Shown piece after piece: positions 55,551 through 64,000 of a DNA stretch of 64,000 bases. Position numbers and translations under genes: made by a program. Below the pieces are notes generated by a model. That model saw nothing but the letters and a program-made list of their open reading frames with translations, was not told the DNA's origin and ran no database searches. Location: the NCBI GenBank assembly GCA_011503125.2, contig WWBZ02000010.1, positions 558,001 to 622,000 on the forward strand, read 5' to 3'. Within the stretch, counting starts at the first letter, position 1, and every line of letters begins with the position of its first letter. The DNA is from Botryosphaeria dothidea (Eukaryota > Ascomycota > Dothideomycetes > Botryosphaeriales > Botryosphaeriaceae).

Positions 55551-58500
55551 ATGGCGCACCGCCTCGGCCGCGAAGACTATACGGTAGGCTGGGTCTGCGC
55601 GTTGCCCATCGAGCTTGCCGCAGCCCAGGAGATGCTCGACAATAAGCACGCTGACCTCCCCCAGGACAGTGATGATGCCAACACATATACTCTCGGATGC
55701 ATCGGCGAGCATAATGTTGCCATTGCTTGCCTGCCCGCAGGCCAGACCGGTACCAGCTCTGCTACGATGGTTGCAATGCAGATGAAGTCCGCCTTCCCCG
55801 CGATTCGATTCGGGCTGATGGTTGGGATTGGAGGCGGCGTTCCCAGCGCGGAAGCTGATATTCGGCTTGGGGATGTTGTTGTCAGCCAGCCAGCCAAGGG
55901 TCATGGTGGGGTCATCCAATATGACTTTGGAACGACAACGCCATGCGGTTTCAAGCAAACAGGCTTCCTGAATACTGCTCCGCGAATTCTCCTTACCGCC
56001 CTCGCAAAGCTACGAGCAAAACACGACCGAGGCCAGAGCGATCTCTCAGCGCATATTTCAACACTTAGCAGGCTGTCCGAGTTTAGCCGTGATCAGACCG
56101 GTGATGATGTACTGTTCGACAGAAGCTACAATCATGTTGGGGGAAGTGACTGTATATCATGCGACAGCGCACGGAAACTGCAACGAGAGGCACGAACAGT
56201 CGATACACCTAGAATCCACTACGGCGCGATCGCATCGGGAAACCAGGTGATAAGGGACGGCGCTATGCGAGACCGGATCAGCTCTGAACTCGGAGAGGTT
56301 CTATGTTTCGAAATGGAGGCGGCAGGCCTAATGAACAGCTTCCCGTGCCTAGTGATCCGTGGGATCTGCGACTACGCCGACTCACACAAGAACAAGAGGT
56401 GGCAGCCGTACGCGGCTGGAACGGCAGCGGCATATGCGAAGGAGCTGCTGCAGGTAATACCGACGGTAGACGTGGTAAAGATACAGGCGGTTGATGAAGC
56501 AACCCGAGGTTAGTACAGCTAGTAGAATCCTACATTTAGAAGCCTTTAACGGTTCTTACGTTAATCCCGGCGCCTATACCGCGGTCGGCGGAATGGCGAA
56601 CTTCCACATTAGCTCTTCGTCCGGCTAAGATATATACGTCGATTAATAACTAGCATCTCGTAGCTAATTAGGCCTATAGATAGCCCTACCCGCAAACGCG
56701 AACCCTTCTCTACTATTCCGTTCGCCCCAGACCCTGACTTTGTGGACCGGCCCGAGCTCTTAGCGTGGATCCGCGACAGGTGCGCAGGACCTGGCACCCG
56801 GGCGGCGCTTGTTGGCCTCGGCGGCGTAGGGTATGTAAACGTCTGCTTCCTGGATATCACGGCGCTAACGAGGCAAAGAAAGTCGCAGCTCGCCATCCAG
56901 TATGCGCATAGTATTCGCGATGCGACGCCGCAAACATTCGTGCTCTGGGTACACGCCAGCACTAGGGCCCGGTTCGAAGAAGCGTATAGAAGCCTCGCAG
57001 ACAGACTCGCGCTTCCTGGGCGATACGACCCAAAGGCGGACGTTCTACGGCTGGTCACCAACTGGCTATGCGACGAGGCGAACGGGCAATGGACGATGAT
57101 TGTGGACAACGCTGACGATTTGGAGACTTTCTTCCCATCGCAAGCGCGTGGACAGGACGAGCCACTCGAGGGCGCGTCGGCGTCGCTGGCAACATACCTC
57201 CCTCAAAGCCGTAACGGATCGATTCTAGTCACATCCCGGAACAAGGATGCGGCGTTCAAGCTGGTCGGAAATTATAATTACATCAAAGAGGTGCGCGTGA
57301 TGCAAGAGAGCCAAGGCTTACAGCTTCTCCGTAATAAGCTATACGATAAGTCGGCCGAAGAAGGCGCGGTGAATCTACTGCGTGCTCTCGACTACACACC
57401 TCTTGCAATTACCCAGGCCGCTGCCTACATCAACCGGCGAGCCCGCATGACGATACTAGGCTATCTAACCGAGTTTCGCGCAAACGACAAGAAAAGAGAA
57501 AACCTACTGTATCGGGACGCAGGCGACTTGCGTCGGGACGCAAGTGCATCGAACTCGGTGGTGACGACATGGCAGATGTCGTTCGAGCGTATCAGGCAAG
57601 AGCGGCCCTCTGCTACTGATCTGCTGTCGCTCATGAGCTTCTTTAATGCGCAAGGCATTTTAGAGTCAATACTTCGAGAGTATAGGAGAGATGCAGTAGA
57701 ACCGGGCTGCAAAGACGAGGCTGACGACGTGTTTGACGAGGACTTCGACATCCTACGGGCATACTCGCTTATAGCCGAAACGGCGGAGCCCAGCACGTGT
57801 GAGATGCATGCTCTCGTACAGTTCTGCACGCGGGTGTGGCTGTCGTCGTCTGGCGAGGCGGAGCGGTGGAAGGGAGAGTTTGTAGAGCTGATGGCACAAG
57901 AGTTTCCCACCGGAGAGTTTGAGAACTGGGGCCGTTGCCAGCAGCTATTCCCTCATGTAGAGTGGCTTCTTGACGCTAAGGCAGCGACCGACGACTTGCT
58001 AAAGAACTTAGCCCAGGTTCTTACAAATGTCGGGTGGTATATGTGGATAAAAGGAGACTACAAGACGGGGGAAAGGATAGCAAGAAAAGCGGTCGCAGTT
58101 AGGGAGCGTGTGTTAGGCCTAGATGATAAATTAACACTGACAAGTGTTAGCGTTCTGGCGAGCGTGCTGCGGGCTCAGGGAAAGTACGGCGAGGCGGAGA
58201 AGCTGAACCGGCGGGCGCTAGAAGGGAGGGAGAAGGAGCTAGGGGAGCGGCACCGAGATACGCTGGTAAGCGTGAACAATCTGGCGAGAGTGCTGCGGAC
58301 TCAGGGGAAGTATGGCGAGGCGGAGGAGCTTCACCGACGGGCGCTAGAAGGAGAGGAGAAAGAGCTGGGGGAGCGGCACCCGGATACGCTAACGAGCGTA
58401 AACAATCTAGCGAGAGTGCTATGGGCTCAGGGGAAGTACGGCGAGGCGGAGAAGCTGAACCGGCGGGCGCTAGAAGGGAGGGAGAAGAAGCTAGGGGAGC

Positions 58501-59672
58501 GGCATCCGGATACGCTGACAAGCATAGGCAACCTGGCGAGCGTGCTATGGGCTCAGGGAAAGTACAGTGAGGCGGAGGAGCTTCACCGGCGGGCGCTAGA
58601 AGGGAGGGAGAAGGAGCTAGGGGAGCGGCACCCGGATACGCTGACGAGTATATGCAACCTGGCGATCGTGCTGTGGAATCAGGGGAAGTACGGCGAGGCG
58701 GAGAAGCTTCACCGACGGGCGCTAGAAGGGAAGGAGCAGAAGCTGGGGGAGTGGCACCCGCAGACGCTAACGAGCGTAGACAGTCTAGCAGTCGTGCTAT
58801 GGGCTCAGGGAAAGTATAGCGAGGCAGAGGAGCTTCACCGGCGGGCGCTAAAAGGGAGGGAGAAGGAGATAGGGGAGCGGCACCCGGATACACTAAGAAG
58901 TGTAAACAACCTGGCGTTAGTGCTATGGGCTCAGGGGAAGTACAGTGAGGCGGAGGAGCTTTGCTGGCGGGTGCTAAAAAAGAAGGAGAAGGAGCTAGGG
59001 AAGCGGCATCCTTCTACGCTAACGAGCGTAAACAACCTAGCGATCGTGCTACGGGATCAGGGAAAGTACGGCGAGGCGGAGGAGCTAAACCGACGGAATC
59101 TAGAAGGGAGCGAGAAGGAGCTGGGGGAGCGGCACCCGGATACGCTGATGAGCGTGAACAACCTAGCATTAGTGCTACGGGCTCAGGGGAGGTATGGCGA
59201 GGCAGAGGAGCTGAACCGACGGGCGCTAGAAGGAAGGAAGAAGGAGCTGGGGAAGCGGCACCCGGATACGCTGGTGAGTGTGAGCAACCTGGCGTTGGTG
59301 CTGCGGGCCCAGGGAAAGTACGGCGAGGCAGAGGAGCTAAACCGACGGGCGCTGGGAGGGAGGGAGAAGGAACTGGGGGAGCGGCACCCGGATACGCTCA
59401 TCTCTGTCTACAACCTCGCTTATCTTTTACACCAACAGAAGCGGTACGAAGAAGCAAGCGAGCTGTACCAACGAGCATGCGGCGGCCTCGAACAGGCACT
59501 CGGTTCTCAACACCCAACAACTATGGCCTGTCTCAATCACTTCTCAGCCATGCAGCAAGAAGCAAGACAAGCTAGGCTCGAGCAAAGCGAGGAACCGGTT
59601 CACAACGGTAGGACCCCCTTTGGTGACGTCGTCCGCCCTAAACCTCGATCCGAATCAGCAAGCAGCAGGTAG
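55551..59672 (+). CDS. Fungal NOD-like receptor: PNP_UDP, NB-ARC, TPR
   Basis: Three exons: 55551-56508, 56680-56830 and 56879-59672, about 1300 residues. Intron 1 (171 bp, GTTAGT..CTATAG with a gctaat branch site) removes the stops between domains. Intron 2 (48 bp, GTATGT..gctaac..AAG) is frame-neutral and its removal joins GLGGVG to KSQLA, a canonical Walker A. Residues 8-310 are a nucleoside-phosphorylase-like domain (VGWVCALPIELAAAQ, GLMVGIGGGVPS, CFEMEAAGLMNSFPCLVIRG). NB-ARC spans about 335-650 with Walker B MIVDNADD and ILVTSRNKDAA. About eleven 42-residue TPR units cover roughly 790-1240, ten nearly identical. Such STAND proteins act in fungal non-self recognition and regulated cell death. 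It is the only gene between the inverted arms and is free of RIP stops. Confidence 0.93.
58141..59480 (+). repeat. 126-bp tandem repeats encoding TPR units
   Basis: About eleven in-frame 126-bp units encode variants of SVNNLALVLRAQGKYGEAEE plus a RRALEGREKELGERHPDT half. Units 1-10 differ by few residues; unit 11 (SVYNLAYLLHQQKRYEEASE) is diverged. Nucleotide similarity between units is high, suggesting recent unequal exchange or gene-conversion-like turnover. Confidence 0.9.
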
Positions 59673-59758
59673 GGGAATAAGAAAGGCTCAATTATCATGC
59701 GTTGGAAGGGAAGATTCAGTAAAAAAGCTTCGTTGCCTAGACAGCACTTTTTATTATA

Positions 59759-60459
59759 TATCTGCTTTTTAATAGCGTCTTGTTTTCTCAGCGTCTTCTC
59801 TTCATACTATGAATAAAAGATCGAATGATGCGTGCAGCGACGAGAACTAAACACCTTGCTAGACTCCTGTAACGTACTAGCATCAGCTGGGAACTATCGG
59901 GTAAAGCTATTACAGCGTGGACCGTGCGCTAGAAGCGAGTAGGTTGTAAACTCGGCTACTATTTCCATTCGTAACAGTAAGAATACAAGCTAATCTAGCT
60001 TTACACGCATTTTTCGTACTTAGTAACGTCAGCTCAGCGCATCGCGGCTAGCCGAGATTGGCCAACGCTACGCTGACAAGTACCACCCTGCGTGGCGGAT
60101 TCTCCTACTACACCACATATCCCGTTGCTAATAGTATTCTAGTGCATGGTCTGACTTTGGAGAGCATATGCGCCTCTCTAACTAGATTTTCTAGTAGAAA
60201 ATAGCATTGATAATGCTATAGTAGAGTAATATTGTTCGCGGCATTAAGACTCATCCTGTAGAAATTAGACAAGGGAACAGTCACGCCTGTGTAATATCAA
60301 GCTTGAAACACTTCATAAGTATTTTAAATGGTCGTAGAATATACCTAGCATAGTTTTATAAGAATTTCTAAACGTATACGCCTATGCAGTTGCTGCAAAC
60401 TCGAAGTACCTCGAGCTTTTTTCGGCACACAGGGCTTTTCGTCACACCGGGGGGGAGGT
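59759..60459 (-). repeat. Right inverted arm
   Basis: Uninterrupted inverted counterpart of 48574-54872, starting 87 bp after the NLR stop codon and ending gggggaggt, then TA. It shows the pre-insertion state at the solo LTR and LINE sites of the left arm. Confidence 0.8.
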
Positions 60460-60628
60460 TAAAACTTTTAGTCGCTTCTCCTTCTTTCGTTAATGCTCGG
60501 ATGGGAAGAGCTGGGCAGTAACACTCATTTAGCGCATGGGCTTTGGATGAACCGGGATTCTAATGTAGTTTAGCGCCATTATAGCGTCACCGTCCCTATG
60601 GCCCGCGGAGGCCGATGGGGTGTATAAA

Positions 60629-60669
<41 letters not shown>

Positions 60670-60670
60670 A
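60460..60670 (+). mobile_element. LINE 3' end, right part with (CTA)n tail
   Basis: Continuation of the LINE 3' region from 48573 across the TIR element. Ends tgtataaatactactacta.. with about 13 CTA/ACT repeats (60627-60668). A simple-repeat tail is usual at LINE 3' ends. Confidence 0.55.
60627..60668. repeat. (CTA)n microsatellite
   Basis: A pure trinucleotide run of roughly 40 bp after tataaata. Confidence 0.95.
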
Positions 60671-61109
60671 ACCCTACACGGCTTACTACCCTCTTTGGTG
60701 TTTAGATCCCTAGAGGTCGAGGCCCGCCGTTACACTAGGCTCCGGAATTTTTCTTCACTCTCATTCTTACCTACACATGCACGGCGCTCGACACTAGAGA
60801 CAGGAATATTTTACCCTACCTCAGAATTCTAAGAAACACGAAACATTTCGGCAGTCTTCTGGACAGCTCTAGCCTGAACTCTGCCTTCTATTGTCTAAGC
60901 TCCACAGAAATATTTATTTTCCGGCGAGCACGATGTAGGAATATTTTAGCGACGTGTAGACACCTCCAACTCAAGCCTTCTGTCGGTTAGTTACAAAAAT
61001 GTTCATAGAATACTGTCGAATTTTGGGGTGAACAGTGATATGCAGATTGTGAGAATACTGGCTATCTGAAGGAGCTGGAAGGAGAGGCTAACTACATATA
61101 CAGGAAACT
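60671..61109. other. Stretch without identified gene
   Basis: No coding frame of note. It contains a short motif (gaatactgtcgaatttt at 61014-61030) shared with the promoter-like repeats near 18710 and 41256. Confidence 0.35.
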
Positions 61110-61275
61110 TGATGGAAAATGAGCTCAATCACCTCCGTTATCTGTTATTGGATAGCATATTAGCTTAGTCATTCATTCTGAGACACCTTGGGGATCAATA
61201 CCACGAGCGTCTCAGCAACCAAGCAATCAAGTCATTCATTCATCGATTCCGACCGATCAAGCGCGAATTTCATCA
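61110..61275. repeat. 166-bp TG..CA element, copy D
   Basis: 166 bp, TGATGGAAAATGAGCTCAAT..TTTCATCA, flanked by AAACT at 61105-61109 and 61276-61280. Best-preserved insertion of this family in the window. Lies about 120 bp past the stop codon of the DUF3638 gene. Confidence 0.88.
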
Positions 61276-61397
61276 AAACTGCTCCCTGATGAGCTGTTGG
61301 TGGTGCGCTGATCAGATGAGAAGTGGCATGGTGTTTGAAGTTTAGTGCCTTGTGTAACAACCATCTCAAAGTCGACAAATACCCTCTGCTACCGCCT

Positions 61398-64000
61398 CTA
61401 CTCGAGGTCCGTGTCGCAACCAATGCTGGAGGTCTCCGAGCCATCAGAATCATTGGCGTTCGAAACCTGGGGTTTGCCGGCTTCGAATTGGATAGTGTTC
61501 TCTGGAAGCTCAATTAAATCCTCCGGCATATGCTCCCCAGACAATTTGGCAAAGAAGGGATATTGGGTTGTCAGCGGCTTTTCCTCGCACATGTAGCCCA
61601 TCGGAGTGTTTGTAAACTCTTGTCCTTTTCGTCTGACCCCTAGCCACTCCTGGATGAACATCAGCGTGTTCGCAGTACTTGTCGAGAGCTGAAAATTCTG
61701 ATGGCGAGACTCCTGCCCCGTCACATAGGTGGACGAAGTTTTAGTGGGAGAGGCTCCTCCCGTCAAGGGGTCGTCGGTGCGGCGGATACCAAGCAGCTTT
61801 ATGATGCTCTCGTGCTCCTCGAATTCAAAATATAAGCGTCCAGCAAACAGGCCGATCTCATCTGCTAGCCACTGCGGTGCCTGTGAATCGGATGATGTGC
61901 TTGGAATGGCGTAGTAGCCGAGTTGGTTGAAGTGCAGCATCCTACGAGTGATCGGGGCCGCGTACGTCGCTAAGTGCGTCATCGGGCGTCTACTATCGCG
62001 CTGCATTGGGATCAGGTCTTCAGCCTCCTCCAGAGTTACTATCACAGCAGCCTGCGTCTGCGTGCTCCAGAGTACCCAGTTAACAGGTCGCTGCGGTAGA
62101 GTCAGCTCAACAATGTTATAGAAAAGAGCAATCTAGACAGGCGGGTGCTCACCAGGAAAGTGTCGTCTGGTCGCTTCAATTTCACCGTTCTGGAAAACTC
62201 TCTGGAAACGAACAACTTGTGGCTGAACGATACAGTGTCGATGTCGTACTTTTGGCCTATTTGCGTGCGCTTGATGGCGGCCAGCACCGGTTCGTACCCA
62301 GCAGAAGTGGCCTTCGCTTCTCCCGTCCTTGCGAAGCGTTGGATATCCTGATGAAGCCCTCCGTACGGCAGCGCAGAATAATGGATCGGCCTCTGCACCT
62401 TCCGAACGGCCTCAACTTCATGCGCTACCTCCATCTCGTGCTCGACTTCCTGCAGGGCTAAGTGACTTGTTGTGCACTCAGCAACCATTTCAAGCGTATG
62501 GTTGTAGCCTGCCAGTTCCGTCAAGAAGCCCGCCGTCGCCAGCGACGGTTGCTCTAAGATCTCGGCGATCCCTAGCTCTCGTCTCGGCTGATACATTCCC
62601 TCGAGTGTTTGGTTCTCCACACACCGAATCTCTTTAAGGTAAGCTTCGCGATCCTGGGAATCCCCCAGGTAGTTTGGGAATTTGGCGGCAGCTTCGGAGC
62701 GGCAGCAGAAACCCAGGCCTTGTGAGTGATAGAGTGGCTGGAGCTGCTCGATTCCGCGGCAGGTCTGCTCCAGCAGCCAGTTCACAACGTCGTGCGATTC
62801 AATGTGACTTTCATCCACTTTTTTATTATGGTCGATGATGCTCTGGTGCACCTCTGGTGTCGCGAAGAAGACCACTGACTGGGTCGTTCCCAGCTGCCGT
62901 AATCGCATGGCTGCTATAGATCAGACGTCAGTACTATGCCTACAAGATCCACCATCGAGATAGGGTCAAACCTTGAACTGTCTGATCCTTCGTCTGGCCT
63001 AGTCCTAGGGTTAGGGCTCCTTTAGCATTTGGGGGCAGCTTGAGGTCCGTGCCGCGGGTATGCGCCTCGTCCAGGTACACGAGACACTCGCTGAGGTCGT
63101 TGGCCAGCGACGAAGCTAGAAGAGGAACTTGAGTACCGCTACGGTATAGGATAAACGGCCTGTTCTCGGTGTTGAAGTACAGCGCCGCCTTAGCAGTGCT
63201 GTCTACGCGCATCCACGTCTTCACCAAGGCAAGGTTGTCCATCTCGAGTATCTGAGCGCCAGCGTCGATGAGTATGCGGATACCATGCTCCCTGATCTTA
63301 TATAGCAATGCTTCCTCTGAAACACGTCTACCATGATCAGCCGCAAGGACGTATCCTCGGTTTCGGGGCTGAAGCAGGTATGTCAGGACGTCCGCATTGG
63401 TATGCATGAGTCCGGGAAGGTCGCGCTGTTTGATCGTCAGCGGCAGCAACGTGCGATTATCATTCGTTCCGCTGAATCCAGTAGTCATTGGAACGTGTGT
63501 TTCCTCTGGCTGAACCGCGCTCTCGGGCGTCTCGGGTCTGCATAGAGGGATGTCCCAGCCGGAAGCGCAGATTTGAGTGTAGAACTGCTTTGCGTAGATG
63601 GGGAACACGAAGTGGTTCATGAAGTAGTCGATGACGATGACATTATGCCGCAGGTGATTCCAAAGCTCGCGTATCTGCACCTCATCGTCCACATTGATCA
63701 GGGTCCACTCTCTCAACTGGCCGGGCAAAGTTGGAGAGCTCCCAGTCCAGCGATCATACTCGGTTGTTGGGTCGTCTGATTGGAGGATAAGCTGAACACA
63801 TTGTTGAAACTGAGTGAGACGGAGTCCTGCGAAGTAGAAGGAAAGGCATGTGAACAAGATGGCCACATCTGGATGGCCCCATTCAGCTTGGTCGAACGGG
63901 ACTCCTTTCGCATGGTACGGCACAGAGATTGGCTCACGCGTTGGATCCAGGCCGTACTGGACATTCCAACGCTTCTTTAACGTAAGGAGGAGGATCCCGT
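61398..64000 (-). CDS. DUF3638/DUF3645 protein, C-terminal part (5' end outside window)
   Basis: Exons 64000-62972, 62913-62153 and 62090-61398, giving the last ~827 residues of a much larger protein. Introns are 58 bp (GTTTGA..TATAG) and 62 bp (GTGAGC..CCGCAG), and both joins keep the frame. Recognisable blocks: PYHAKGVPFDQAEWGHPDVA (DUF3645-like), DEAHTRGTDLKL with a DEAH-like box, and LRQLGTTQSVVFFATPEVHQ. The C-terminal ~200 residues are acidic and less conserved. Fungal members are commonly annotated as ubiquitinyl-hydrolase-like, but the biochemical role is poorly known. Unmutated and probably functional. The start codon lies beyond position 64000. Confidence 0.88.

Larger units (their letters stand above)
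48574..60459 (+). mobile_element. Putative TIR element carrying an NLR gene
   Basis: Ends ACCTCCC..GGGAGGT, each followed outward by TA (48572-48573, 60460-60461). The left arm is 48574-54872 (with a solo LTR and a LINE inserted), the right arm 59759-60459. After removing the insertions the arms are each about 0.7 kb and clearly alignable as inverted repeats, diverged mostly by transitions. Between them lies only the NLR gene. Flanking sequence reads as one LINE 3' region interrupted by this unit. No transposase is visible, so it would be non-autonomous or moved by an unknown system. About 6.3 kb without the nested insertions. Confidence 0.65.

Noticed and set aside
58147..58893. 248-codon minus-strand frame inside the NLR
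   Set aside because: Mirror of the 126-bp TPR repeats; repetitive proline/serine output with no domain.
58141..59480. Regular repeats resembling a CRISPR array
   Set aside because: Units are contiguous, coding and in frame in a eukaryotic gene; no spacers.
48574..60459. A Starship giant element
   Set aside because: No DUF3435-type tyrosine recombinase; long inverted arms and TA duplications do not fit.

Overview
The window looks like a repeat-rich stretch of a filamentous ascomycete (Pezizomycotina) nuclear genome. Three things point there: short introns with GT..AG borders and CTAAC/CTGAC-type branch sites, fungal gene families (a PNP_UDP/NB-ARC/TPR NOD-like receptor and a DUF3638/DUF3645 protein), and transposons riddled with TAG/TAA codons where CAG, CAA or TGG is expected. 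That last pattern is CpA-to-TpA mutation of the RIP (repeat-induced point mutation) type. I cannot name the species.

Layout. 1-576 is an unassigned flank. 577-16741 is one nested block: an old minus-strand Ty1/copia element (262-bp LTRs, TSD ATAAT) invaded by a solo LTR, by a plus-strand LINE and by a minus-strand LINE (14-bp TSD). The minus-strand LINE itself carries a younger, nearly complete copia element (148-bp LTRs, TSD CTTGT). 16742-19600 holds a Tc1/mariner fragment, two of four copies of a 166-bp TG..CA element, and weak gene candidates. 19637-31080 is a second LINE copy, split by a solo LTR and by a complete Ty3/gypsy chromovirus with a C-terminal chromodomain (TSD ATATC). 31355-33155 is an unmutated GC-rich host gene of unknown function on the minus strand.

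33573-45026 is another transposon mosaic. It contains a 5'-truncated LINE with an uninterrupted RT-RNase H frame and 13-bp TSD, a decayed RING/coiled-coil gene, several solo LTRs, a fourth LINE copy, a complete but dead Tc1/mariner element and a gypsy 5' fragment. 45027-48573 is a decayed region with a zinc-finger-like pseudogene and a LINE tail.

The most interesting unit is 48574-60459. Two inverted arms of roughly 0.7 kb, flanked by TA on both sides and apparently inserted into a LINE 3' region, enclose a single intact gene. That gene is a ~1300-residue fungal NOD-like receptor (PNP_UDP, NB-ARC, about eleven TPR units, most nearly identical). The left arm was later hit by a solo LTR and by a full-length LINE. 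I read this as a TIR element carrying an NLR. The right edge (61398-64000, minus) is the C-terminal part of a large DUF3638/DUF3645 gene with two short introns.

Working genes are few: the NLR, the DUF3638 gene, the unknown 577-residue protein and possibly one LINE reverse transcriptase. The rest is mostly transposon sequence whose insertion order can be read from target-site duplications.
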